Part shown: positions 1 through 7,328 of the stretch, in pieces
How the letters are laid out: every line of letters starts with the position of its first letter
Numbering within the stretch: the stretch's first letter is position 1
From: CAJQQK01 sp049116495
Lineage (GTDB): Bacteria > Pseudomonadota > Alphaproteobacteria > Rhizobiales > Hyphomicrobiaceae
NCBI GenBank assembly: GCA_049116495.1
Contig: JAGDYV010000140.1
Span: 25,342 to 89,341 of the forward strand
Direction of reading: 5' to 3'
Length of the DNA: 64,000 nucleotides
Translations under genes and position numbers: made by a program
The notes under the pieces: generated by a model
What the model saw: only the letters and a program-made list of their open reading frames with translations
Database searches by the model: none
Told to the model about the DNA's origin: nothing

Positions 1-309
1 GTCATCGTCCGGGCCAAGGAATTCGGAGAGCATTATGGCCTTGTACTCAAGGTCCTCTCGGCAGGTCGCGGTGATCTTGGCCGCGCAGCAAGCGAGTTGG
101 CGCAGTTCGCCAGCAATCGGTGCTATGACCGTTTCATCAAGTTCGGGAATCGATAGCGCGTTCTGATCCGGCGCATCATCGCAACCGAAGTCAGCCAGGA
201 TCTCACGGCGCATCCGCTGCAGCTTGGTGAAACGCACCCATAAAACTTCAAGTTCGCGCTCGGCAATTTCGCGCTGTGGCGCTGAACTTGGGACGTACAG
301 TTGCATCAT
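1..309 (-). CDS. Hypothetical protein, 3' part cut by window edge
   Basis: On the reverse strand a frame opens at an ATG at 309 (second ATG at 306) and runs without a stop to the window edge, giving at least 103 residues. A GGGAGG ribosome site lies about six bases upstream, which supports this start. The product begins MMQLYVPSSAPQ and is hydrophilic, charged and probably helical, with a Cys pair near residues 74-75 and an acidic stretch at the cut end. I see no signal peptide, membrane segment or recognised domain. It is transcribed away from the response regulator at 931. Small proteins of this general kind are common and unnamed in alphaproteobacteria; no function is proposed. Confidence 0.65.
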   Translation of the reverse strand, partial: MMQLYVPSSAPQREIAERELEVLWVRFTKLQRMRREILADFGCDDAPDQNALSIPELDETVIAPIAGELRQLACCAAKITATCREDLEYKAIMLSEFLGPDDD

Positions 310-930
310 CGCGCCCTCCCGTTTGTTGGCGGCTCGTTACGGTTCATCGCGCGCTGATCTTGACGAATGGCCGGCAGCAAAAGGCTTGTCCCGTCGATGG
401 GCCTCGGCGCTTTCGTCGTTTTTTGATCAGGCCGCCATTCTGGCGACGCTAAGCTCACGACGGTTGGCGGACGGCAAAGTGGCCGCAGGTTGATGAATGT
501 TGACTCGTTGGAAAATTGCATCCTCTGCGCCCTGACGGTCTGTGGCGGTTCGGCTGCGGATCGACTGTTAATGTAAGCGCTTCCAAATTGATCGGTCTCA
601 GCATTTCCGTCAAGGTCGTGCCGTGCAACTCACTGTTGTCGAATCTTATCAAGTTTTCTTGTATCGGTCGTGAGGATGTGTCGGTGGATCGGCCGTTGTG
701 ATTGGGGCTACGGGATCGGAAGGTCGTATTTCTGACGTGTTTACAGTATGTTGCCGCCTCTCGAGCGGGCTTTGCAGCGTGCTGATCAATCGTCGCTATA
801 GCTTTGATCTATGAATATGCGAGCCGGTCGCTATTTCCGTAGTTTGCTGGATTTGCCGTACCCTGACGATAAATCAGCGGTCATCATCCGTCTGATAACG
901 AACTCAGGATTTCAGATAAAGGGGCAGGCC
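310..930. other. Long divergent intergenic region
   Basis: About 620 bases separate the leftward gene ending its 5' side at 309 from the response regulator start at 931. Short open frames here lack ribosome sites and protein-like composition, so I call no gene. The one notable site is a LacI-type half-perfect palindrome at 572-585, described separately. The upstream extension of the regulator frame (from 811) also lies here and is judged non-coding. Confidence 0.5.
572..585. promoter_or_regulatory. Possible third LacI-type operator
   Basis: TGTAAGCGCTTCCA differs at one position from the perfect palindrome TGTAAGCGCTTACA found at 5469-5482. It lies in the divergent gap between the unknown gene (309) and the response regulator (931), about 345 bases from the latter. 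A single 13/14 match could be chance, but the same core recurs only near the lacI module in what I read, so binding by the regulator encoded at 1715-2773 is plausible. Confidence 0.35.
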
Positions 931-1662
931 ATGCAGCTGGAGCGGACAGAGCATTCGACCGACGCGCGCGCCACGACCGCGCGCCAAAAACTATTGATCG
1001 TGGATGATGATGCGGATTTCTGCACTCTGCTGCAAGAGGACCTGGATGCGTATCAGGATTTTGAGTGTCATGTCGTGGGCACGGGACGGGCGTGTATTGC
1101 CACGTGCGTGGAAGGCAGCACCTATGATCTCGTCATTCTCGATGTCGGACTGCCCGACATGGATGGGCGTGAAGCCTGCAAGATTATCCGCCGGAACGGT
1201 TTTCAGGCACCGGTTATTCTGCTGACGGCAGAAACTTCGCATGCCGATGAAATACTCGGGCTTGATGCTGGAGCCAATGACTACGTTACCAAGCCGTTTC
1301 GGTTTCCGGTGTTGCTGGCCCGAGTCCGATCGCAGTTGCGACAGAGCGCACATAGTGCGGAGGCGGTGATTTCGCTTGGACCGTATCGGTTCAAACCAGC
1401 GGAAAAATTGTTGGTGCAGCGCAATGGGACGCGGATCAAGCTGACGACCAAAGAAACATTGATCTTGAAATTCCTGCATCGTTCGGCATCAAACTTGGCG
1501 TCACGCGATATGCTGCTGCGGGAAGTTTGGGGATATAGCCCGGAGGCGTCGACGCACACGGTGGAGACGCATATCTATCGCCTGCGCCAGAAGATTGAAC
1601 CCGACCCGGCCAAGGCGGCCTTTCTGCAGACCGTTTCGGGTGGCTACCGGCTGGCGGTATAA
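931..1662 (+). CDS. OmpR/PhoB-family response regulator (orphan)
   Basis: Cytoplasmic two-component response regulator, 243 residues. The receiver domain (about 20-135) has the acidic cluster at 25-27, the phospho-acceptor Asp71 in LVILDVGLPDMDG, Thr99 in LLTAET and Lys121 in VTKPF. The winged-helix domain follows (about 145-240) and ends with the usual RQKIEPDP and SGGYRL elements. I chose ATG 931 because AAAGGGG lies just upstream and the family's core starts soon after; the frame is open back to 811 but that stretch is unlike a receiver N-terminus. No histidine kinase gene is adjacent, so the partner is unknown. The next gene (lacI-type) is convergent. Confidence 0.9.
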   Translation: MQLERTEHSTDARATTARQKLLIVDDDADFCTLLQEDLDAYQDFECHVVGTGRACIATCVEGSTYDLVILDVGLPDMDGREACKIIRRNGFQAPVILLTAETSHADEILGLDAGANDYVTKPFRFPVLLARVRSQLRQSAHSAEAVISLGPYRFKPAEKLLVQRNGTRIKLTTKETLILKFLHRSASNLASRDMLLREVWGYSPEASTHTVETHIYRLRQKIEPDPAKAAFLQTVSGGYRLAV

Positions 1663-1714
1663 TTCAGCCGGTGCGGCGGGTTATTGCGGTCGCGTGGTGT
1701 GCGTTGAGCTGGCA

Positions 1715-2773
1715 TCAAGATGGCCGCGGCCTGGCAAGCGACGCCCGTTTGATGAGTTCCGGTTCGAACTTGACGCTTGCAACATCCTGCGCGCCGGCGC
1801 CGATGGCGAGGAGCAATTCGGCGGCGGTTTGGCCCATGCGCCGATGCGGGACATGGACGGTGGTCAGCGGCGGGGCGGTGACTGATGCCAGATCGATATC
1901 GTCGAAACCGACGATTGAAACGTCCATCGGGATCGCAATGCCAGCGCGCTTGGCGTACATGATGGCGCCGGCGGCGAGAACATCGTTGCCGCAGATGATC
2001 GCGGTTGGCCGATCCTTCAGCGCCATCAGGGTTGCCATGGCCTGTGCCGCATCATCGAGTGTGTAGGCGGCTTCGACGAGATAATCCGGTGCCAGCTTGA
2101 GATCATGTCGGCGCAGCGCCTGGCGCACGCCTTTGACGCGATCCGTTGCCCGGTCGTTGCCGCGTGACAGACCGGCGATCATCGCGACCTGTTTGTGGCC
2201 GTAGTCAAGGACAAGGTTGGCCAACTCGGCGGCGGCGGCGCGGTTGTCGAAGCCGACGCAGAGGTGGTCGCTATCGGCTTTGTAGCTCCAGGCAATGACG
2301 ACGGGTACGTCGTAACGTTCAATCAGGGCATAGGTGCTTTCGGGACGGCTCAACCCGATCAGCATCAGGCCATCGACGCCACGGCCGAGCAGTGCCTGGA
2401 TCTGCTGCATTTCACGTTCGGGGTCGTAGCCGGAGGTCGCAATCAACAACGTCACGCCGGCGGCGGCCAGCGTTTCCTGCAGGGCTTGCAGGCCGCGCGC
2501 GAAAATGGCGTTTTCCATTGTTGGGATCAAGGCGCCAATGGTGTTTGATTTGTTGGAGGCGAGGGCGCGCCCGCCGAAATGCGGCGTATACCCCAGCAGA
2601 TCGACAGCGTTGCGGACGCTTTCCAATGTCGCCGGCTTTACCTTGTGCGGTTCGTTGAGCGCACGCGATACCGTCGCGGTCGAAACGCCGGCGCGGTTTG
2701 CGACATCATTGATCGATGGTTTAGGCTTTGTCGGCACGGGTTCTGAAACTCCAACGGGCGGGCAGCATATCAC
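1715..2773 (-). CDS. LacI-family transcriptional regulator
   Basis: DNA-binding repressor of 352 residues. The N-terminal HTH (about 21-42, INDVANRAGVSTATVSRALN) and hinge are typical LacI, followed by a periplasmic-binding-like effector domain (about 75-345). The start used is GTG 2773; a second in-frame GTG at 2737 sits nearer the HTH and is possible. The gene is divergent from the hpsN-like gene at 2874, and the 100-base gap holds a TGTAAGCGTTTACA palindrome; a perfect copy precedes the TRAP transporter at 5706. I infer that it controls 2874-8617 and itself in response to the imported substrate or a derivative. The ligand cannot be read from sequence. Confidence 0.9.
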   Translation of the reverse strand: MICCPPVGVSEPVPTKPKPSINDVANRAGVSTATVSRALNEPHKVKPATLESVRNAVDLLGYTPHFGGRALASNKSNTIGALIPTMENAIFARGLQALQETLAAAGVTLLIATSGYDPEREMQQIQALLGRGVDGLMLIGLSRPESTYALIERYDVPVVIAWSYKADSDHLCVGFDNRAAAAELANLVLDYGHKQVAMIAGLSRGNDRATDRVKGVRQALRRHDLKLAPDYLVEAAYTLDDAAQAMATLMALKDRPTAIICGNDVLAAGAIMYAKRAGIAIPMDVSIVGFDDIDLASVTAPPLTTVHVPHRRMGQTAAELLLAIGAGAQDVASVKFEPELIKRASLARPRPS

Positions 2774-2799
2774 AAAACACCAGCGCTTGCGTTTGCCAA

Positions 2800-2813
2800 T
2801 GTAAGCGTTTACA
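2800..2813. promoter_or_regulatory. LacI-type operator, lacI-hpsN gap
   Basis: TGTAAGCGTTTACA is a 14-base palindrome with one central mismatch. It lies 27 bases upstream of the lacI GTG and 61 bases upstream of the hpsN-like ATG, so a bound repressor could act on both. It matches the site at 5469-5482 at 13 of 14 bases. The CG-centred TAAGCGCTTA core is a standard LacI-family operator form. Confidence 0.7.
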
Positions 2814-2873
2814 TGCAGGCTTTAATGTAATTGCCATGGCGCGTCACTGTGGCACCGCGGATGGGTAGAAAGA

Positions 2874-4181
2874 ATGGCTATCGAATATCTCAAGAGTGCA
2901 CCGAAAACATCGCAAAGCGATGCCGGCGATGTACGCGAAACCGTCCAGAGTATCCTTAATGATATCGAAAACGGCGGCGAAGCCGTCGCCAAGGAATATG
3001 CTGCCAAATTCGACAAATATGATGGCAATATCGTTCTAACGCGCGATGAGATTGACGCGGCGGCAGCATCGGTTTCGCAAAAGCTAAAAGACGATATTCG
3101 CTTTGCGCATGATAACGTACGCCGGTTTGCAGAGGCGCAGAAAGCGACCATCATTGATACGGAACTTGAGGTTGTGCCGGGGCTTATTGCCGGCCAGAAA
3201 AGTATCCCCTGCCAGGCTGCCGGTTGCTATGCGCCGGGCGGGCGCTATAGCCACGTCGCATCCGCGATGATGACGGTGACGACGGCCAAGGTGGCCGGTT
3301 GCGGCCATATCGCAGCCTGCTCGCCGCCACGGCCGGGAATCGGTGTTAATCCCGCGATCATCTATACGGCCGACCTGTGTGGTGCCGATACGATTTTGGC
3401 GCTCGGCGGTGTGCAGGGCGTCGCCGCAATGGCGTTTGGCTTGTTTGGTCTGCCGCGGTCGGACATCCTGGTTGGCCCGGGCAATCAGTTCGTGGCGGAA
3501 GCCAAACGAATTCTCTTCGGCCGGGTTGGTATCGATATGTTCGCCGGCCCGACCGACAGTTTGATCCTGGCGGACGAAACGGCTGATCCGCTCATTGTCG
3601 CCGCCGACCTCGTCGGGCAGGCTGAGCATGGCTACAATTCTCCGGTCTGGCTGGCGACCACGAGCCGGCCGCTGGCGGAGAAGGTGCTTGAACTGGTCCC
3701 CGGACTGATTGAGGACTTGCCGGCAACGAACGCGGAAAACGCGGCGGCTGCCTGGCGGGACTACGCGGAGGTGATCGTGTGCAGTACGCGCGAAGAGGTG
3801 GCCGACGTCTCGGACAAGATCGCGCCTGAGCATCTGACGGTACAGGCCCAAGACCTGGATTGGTGGCTGGGCCGGCTGCAGTGCTACGGCTCCTTGTTTC
3901 TTGGCGAGGAGACCACGGTTGCGTTCGGTGACAAAGCGTCAGGGACCAACCATGTGTTGCCGACGTCGGGGGCGGCGCGTTACACCGGTGGTTTGTCGGT
4001 CCACAAGTATATGAAACTTGTGACCTGGCAACGTGCGACCCGCGAGGGCGCCAAACCGATTGCCGAGGCGACAGCGCGGATCTCGCGGCTTGAGGGGATG
4101 GAGGGTCACGCGCGGACGGCCGATATCCGGCTTGAGAAGTATTTCCCTGACGAGACGTTCGACCTGAGCGGAAGCGAGTAA
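2874..4181 (+). CDS. hpsN: HpsN-like histidinol-dehydrogenase-family enzyme (probable sulfopropanediol 3-dehydrogenase)
   Basis: Zinc- and NAD-dependent four-electron dehydrogenase of the HisD fold, 435 residues. HisD-type zinc ligands are in place: Gln249 and His252 (GQAEHG), Asp353 (FGDKASGTNH) and His412 (EGHARTAD); the catalytic Glu319-His320 pair (APEH) is present. Blocks such as DLDWWL, YGSLFLGEETTV and GAARYTGGLSVHKY are those I associate with HpsN, which oxidises 2,3-dihydroxypropanesulfonate to sulfolactate, rather than with biosynthetic HisD. Context agrees: a LacI regulator and a TRAP importer instead of his genes. HpsO/HpsP and sulfolactate-processing genes are not in the window, so the substrate remains inferred; another polyol-like substrate is possible. 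Confidence 0.7.
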   Translation: MAIEYLKSAPKTSQSDAGDVRETVQSILNDIENGGEAVAKEYAAKFDKYDGNIVLTRDEIDAAAASVSQKLKDDIRFAHDNVRRFAEAQKATIIDTELEVVPGLIAGQKSIPCQAAGCYAPGGRYSHVASAMMTVTTAKVAGCGHIAACSPPRPGIGVNPAIIYTADLCGADTILALGGVQGVAAMAFGLFGLPRSDILVGPGNQFVAEAKRILFGRVGIDMFAGPTDSLILADETADPLIVAADLVGQAEHGYNSPVWLATTSRPLAEKVLELVPGLIEDLPATNAENAAAAWRDYAEVIVCSTREEVADVSDKIAPEHLTVQAQDLDWWLGRLQCYGSLFLGEETTVAFGDKASGTNHVLPTSGAARYTGGLSVHKYMKLVTWQRATREGAKPIAEATARISRLEGMEGHARTADIRLEKYFPDETFDLSGSE

Positions 4182-4325
4182 CCTGATCTGTTGATCAACG
4201 GTTGGTGGCAGGCCGGGCGTCTTGTATTATATTGTTGGAGGACTACCAGAGCTGACTGGCTCGTTCGCTTGGCCGACGACAACTCTGCGGATACGTGATC
4301 GTCAAAGCGGATGTGAGGAAAAGGG

Positions 4326-5318
4326 ATGCTCAATACACCTTCCAACAAGCCCAATCTTCGCGGATGGAACTGGCTGCCGGACAAGCCGGCTGAGAATTCA
4401 CCGCTGTTTGCCTGGCCGCTGCAACCGGCCAAAATTGCGGCCTGGTTCAGAGCGACGTATCTGACGTTTTCGCTGCGGACATTTATTCTCGCGCTTGCGC
4501 TGGTCAGCTGGCTGTTTCTGACACCGGGTGCGGAGGTTGCCAAGGAGTTGTCGGCTGGTTGGATTGTGGCGCTCTATGCCCGCAACATGGCCATGATGGT
4601 GATCGTTGCCGGCGGCTTGCATCTCTATTTCTACACTTGGAAAAAGCAGGGCGACGAACGCAAGTTCGATAAGCGCGAGATGGCGACGAACGCACCAACG
4701 TTCAACTTCAACGATCAGGTGCGCGACAATGTCTATTACAGCCTGGTCTACGGCGTGACGTTCTGGACGCTTTTGGAAGTTGGCCTGCTTTGGGGCTATG
4801 CCAACGGTTATGTCGCGTCACTGTCCTGGAGTGAGAACCCGATGTGGTTCATTGCTCTGGTTTTGCTGATCCCGATCTGGCACTCATTCCATTTCTATTG
4901 GATTCACCGCTTTCTGCATTGGAAGCCGATCTACAACTCGGTGCACGCCGTGCACCACCGCAACATCAATATCGGGCCGTGGTCGGGGATGTCGATGCAC
5001 CCGGTCGAGTCGTTCATCTACATGACGTCGGTGTTGATCCATCTTGTCGTTCTGTCGAGCCCGTTTCACGTCATTTATCACCTGCAATATCTGATCTTTA
5101 ATGCCGTGATTGCGCACTCAGGTTTCGAAAGCCTGCTCGTGAAGGATAAGGACGTCGTCCATGTCGGACGCTTCCATCACCAATTGCACCATCGCTACTT
5201 CGAGTGCAATTACGGAAATGGCGAGATGCCCTGGGATGCCTGGTTCGGGTCATTTCATGATGGCACGGAACAATCGCACGAGCGGTTCACGGAGCGTCGC
5301 CGCCGAATGACCGGCTAG
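4326..5318 (+). CDS. Sterol desaturase / fatty acid hydroxylase family membrane protein
   Basis: Integral-membrane di-iron oxygenase family member, 330 residues. Membrane segments lie near 50-66, 80-103, 140-165 and 172-190. The histidine boxes that bind iron are present: HRFLH at 194-198, HAVHH at 207-211 and HHQLHH near 278-283. Start ATG 4326 follows a GAGGAAAAGGG ribosome site. The gene lies 144 bases after the hpsN-like gene and before the operator-led TRAP genes, so it falls inside the LacI-controlled block, although no role for such an enzyme in sulfonate catabolism is known to me. Family members hydroxylate or desaturate lipids; the substrate here is unknown. Confidence 0.8.
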   Translation: MLNTPSNKPNLRGWNWLPDKPAENSPLFAWPLQPAKIAAWFRATYLTFSLRTFILALALVSWLFLTPGAEVAKELSAGWIVALYARNMAMMVIVAGGLHLYFYTWKKQGDERKFDKREMATNAPTFNFNDQVRDNVYYSLVYGVTFWTLLEVGLLWGYANGYVASLSWSENPMWFIALVLLIPIWHSFHFYWIHRFLHWKPIYNSVHAVHHRNINIGPWSGMSMHPVESFIYMTSVLIHLVVLSSPFHVIYHLQYLIFNAVIAHSGFESLLVKDKDVVHVGRFHHQLHHRYFECNYGNGEMPWDAWFGSFHDGTEQSHERFTERRRRMTG

Positions 5319-5364
5319 TGTTCCGACTCCGACGCTCGGTGCCCAAGCGTCTGCGCAGGAACAC
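5318..5364. repeat. Nested inverted repeat after the desaturase gene
   Basis: GTGTTCC (5318-5324) pairs with GGAACAC (5358-5364), and inside it GACGCT (5331-5336) pairs with AGCGTC (5346-5351). The structure begins at the last base of the desaturase stop codon and could end transcription or stabilise the 3' end. There is no T-run, so a classical intrinsic terminator is not shown. Confidence 0.45.
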
Positions 5365-5381
5365 GAGCCAACTTTCCGATT

Positions 5382-5444
5382 GTGTTCTGGATGCACGAAC
5401 AAGATCCGACGTTCACCTGAAATCAAGTGTTCGATCCAGAACAC
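5382..5444. repeat. Widely spaced inverted repeat GTGTTCTGGAT
   Basis: GTGTTCTGGAT at 5382-5392 is repeated exactly in reverse complement at 5434-5444 (ATCCAGAACAC), 41 bases apart. It shares the GTGTTC core with the hairpin just upstream, and sits 25 bases before the LacI operator of the TRAP operon. It may form a long-loop hairpin or serve as a paired regulator site; no protein is identified. Confidence 0.5.
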
Positions 5445-5468
5445 TGGCGCCCGGCCACCTGATGATTG

Positions 5469-5482
5469 TGTAAGCGCTTACA
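5469..5482. promoter_or_regulatory. Perfect LacI-type operator before the TRAP operon
   Basis: TGTAAGCGCTTACA is a perfect 14-base palindrome, and the flanks (ATTG/TAAT) extend the symmetry almost to 22 bases. It lies about 220 bases upstream of the dctP start at 5706. With the 2800-2813 site it marks the TRAP genes as targets of the LacI protein at 1715-2773. Confidence 0.75.
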
Positions 5483-5705
5483 TAATGATCTTGCATTAGC
5501 GCATAAGCTCTGCAAAGCTGTTCATCCGGAAAGTATTGGTCGCTTCTGGTCTTCAATCCGTCGGCGCAAAAACGGCTGATATTCAAGCTCGTCACGAGAG
5601 GGTATGGCGCGGTTCTCCAATCGGAAGCCGAAAGTCAGAAAGTTATTCCCTTTTTTTCCCGGTGCTCTCGCGCAGATGAGGGCAGAAACAACTGTTGGAG
5701 GAAGC

Positions 5706-6710
5706 ATGTCAAAGAAACTATTGAGCAGCGCTATCGCCCTTGCGGCGGTCGCATCGTTGTCCGTCGCGGCGGCGGGGAGTGCGAATGCTGCTAAAATTAT
5801 GAAGCTTGGCTTTGCCTTGGCCAAGAAAACGCCATACGACACATATGCCGAAGTGTTCAAAAAGGACCTGGAAGCGCGCACCAAAGGTGCCGTCAAGGTC
5901 AAGAATTTCTGCTGCTTCAAAATGGGCGGCGAGCAGGAGATGTTCAAGAAGCTCCAGCTTGGTACGCTTGATGCGACCATCATCGCGCAGAACAATGCCG
6001 GTCCGTTCTATCCAAAGATCGACCTGCTCGTGCTGCCGTACATGCTGCAAAACCTTGAGCATGGTCTGAAGGTCGTCGATGGCCCGGTTGGTCAGATGAT
6101 CTGGAAGGACATGGCGAAAGAGACCGGTGTGCACATGGTCCAGATCACCTTCGTGTCCTTCCGGCATATCTACAATTCCAAGAAAGCGATCAACAACATC
6201 GCCGATTTCGGTCCGCTGAAATATCGCGTGCCAAAGAACGTGGTGATGGTCGACACCTACAAAGCGTTCGGCTCTGATCCCGTGCCGCTGGCCTGGTCCG
6301 AAACGTTGACCGCCGTGCAAACCGGCACCGTGGACGGTGGCGACCTGCCGATCGACGTGATCTACAGCCAGAAGTTCCATGAAGTTGCCAAGCATATCGC
6401 GATGACGGGCCACTTCGCGCTGACGCCGCCGTTCTTCGTGAGCGACAAGTTCATGTCGAAGCTGTCGGCTGACGAGAAGGCCGCGGTCTATGCGTCGGCA
6501 AAGGTTGCCGCAGTCGCCGCACGCAAGCAGGTCGCCGAAAAGGAAGCCAGCATCATTGCGAAGCTCAAGAAGGACCACGGCGTCAAGTTCACATCTCCGG
6601 ACACGAAGCCGTTTATCGCTGCTGCCGCCAAGGTGCATGCCGCCTTCGCAAAGAAGCGGGGTGGTGACTACACCAAGCTGATCGAAGCGATCAACGGTGC
6701 GGCGAAGTAA
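5706..6710 (+). CDS. TRAP transporter substrate-binding protein (DctP family)
   Basis: Periplasmic solute receptor, 334 residues, which captures an organic anion for the DctQ/DctM membrane pair that follows. A Sec signal peptide covers roughly residues 1-26 (SKKLLSSAIALAA, cleavage after SANA). The DctP fold follows, with the conserved region of FGPLKYRVPKN where family members have the carboxylate-binding arginine. Start ATG 5706 has GGAGG directly upstream; the open frame to 5604 lacks a ribosome site and would spoil the signal peptide. An unusual CC pair occurs early in the mature protein (KNFCCFKMG). Given the hpsN-like gene, an HpsK-type dihydroxypropanesulfonate receptor is a reasonable guess. 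Confidence 0.9.
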   Translation: MSKKLLSSAIALAAVASLSVAAAGSANAAKIMKLGFALAKKTPYDTYAEVFKKDLEARTKGAVKVKNFCCFKMGGEQEMFKKLQLGTLDATIIAQNNAGPFYPKIDLLVLPYMLQNLEHGLKVVDGPVGQMIWKDMAKETGVHMVQITFVSFRHIYNSKKAINNIADFGPLKYRVPKNVVMVDTYKAFGSDPVPLAWSETLTAVQTGTVDGGDLPIDVIYSQKFHEVAKHIAMTGHFALTPPFFVSDKFMSKLSADEKAAVYASAKVAAVAARKQVAEKEASIIAKLKKDHGVKFTSPDTKPFIAAAAKVHAAFAKKRGGDYTKLIEAINGAAK

Positions 6711-6723
6711 TTCGCATCCTCAC

Positions 6724-6753
6724 AAAGGCGGTAGCACACTTGCTACCGCCTTT
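6724..6753 (+). terminator. Hairpin with T-run between dctP and dctQ
   Basis: A perfect 13-base stem, AAAGGCGGTAGCA (6724-6736) with TGCTACCGCCTTT (6741-6753), loop CACT, followed by TT. It lies 14 bases after the dctP stop and 65 bases before dctQ. Such partial terminators commonly let the receptor be made in excess over the membrane subunits. Confidence 0.85.
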
Positions 6754-6818
6754 TTGGTTTTCCAGATCGATGAACCATGTGGTGACACGAACCATTGACG
6801 GTTGGTGTTGGGGGAAAA

Positions 6819-7328
6819 ATGCTGAAATTTCTCGATAAGCATTTCGAAGAGGTTGTTGCCGGGTTTGGACTGCTCGTCATGTCCAGCATGGTGTTCGCCC
6901 AGGTCGTGATGCGTTATGCGTTCAAGACGCCCATGTCGTGGTCGGACGAGATCGCCGTCTATTGCATGCTTTGGTCCGTGTACCTGTCGGCATCGTGGGC
7001 TGTTCGGGAACGCGCGCATATTCGCGTTCTCAACCTGATCCAGATTTTCCCCAAGCCATTGTCGACCTGGTTGATGTACGTGAGTGATTTCATCTGGTTC
7101 ATTTTTACAGTGTTTATTTGCTGGCAAGGCGTGCTGCTCCATTTATCGCTTTGGGAGCGCCCGTATCATTCGCCGGTGCTCGCCATTGACCAAAAGTGGC
7201 CGTATCTCGTCGTCGCCGTTGGCTTTGGATTAATGACGTTCAGGCTGATCCAGGTCTACTACCGCCACTTCAAGTACGGAGACCCGTTGGTTCCGGATGC
7301 TGAAGCATCAGCGGAGTTCCACCCATGA
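6819..7328 (+). CDS. TRAP transporter small permease (DctQ family)
   Basis: Small membrane subunit of 169 residues with four predicted membrane helices (about 12-34, 48-70, 90-112, 130-150), as usual for DctQ. It holds the motif MSWSDEIAVYCMLW, typical of the second helix region. ATG 6819 follows GGGGGAAAA; the frame also opens at TTG 6795, less likely. The stop overlaps the dctM start by four bases (ATGA), indicating translational coupling. It acts with the receptor at 5706 and the large permease at 7325. Confidence 0.9.
   Translation: MLKFLDKHFEEVVAGFGLLVMSSMVFAQVVMRYAFKTPMSWSDEIAVYCMLWSVYLSASWAVRERAHIRVLNLIQIFPKPLSTWLMYVSDFIWFIFTVFICWQGVLLHLSLWERPYHSPVLAIDQKWPYLVVAVGFGLMTFRLIQVYYRHFKYGDPLVPDAEASAEFHP

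Noticed and set aside
811..930. Upstream extension of the response regulator frame
   Set aside because: No ribosome site at 811 and no receiver-like sequence; ATG 931 has AAAGGGG and begins just ahead of the conserved domain.
2874..4181. Biosynthetic histidinol dehydrogenase (hisD)
   Set aside because: Residue blocks resemble HpsN, and neighbours are a LacI regulator and a TRAP importer rather than histidine genes.
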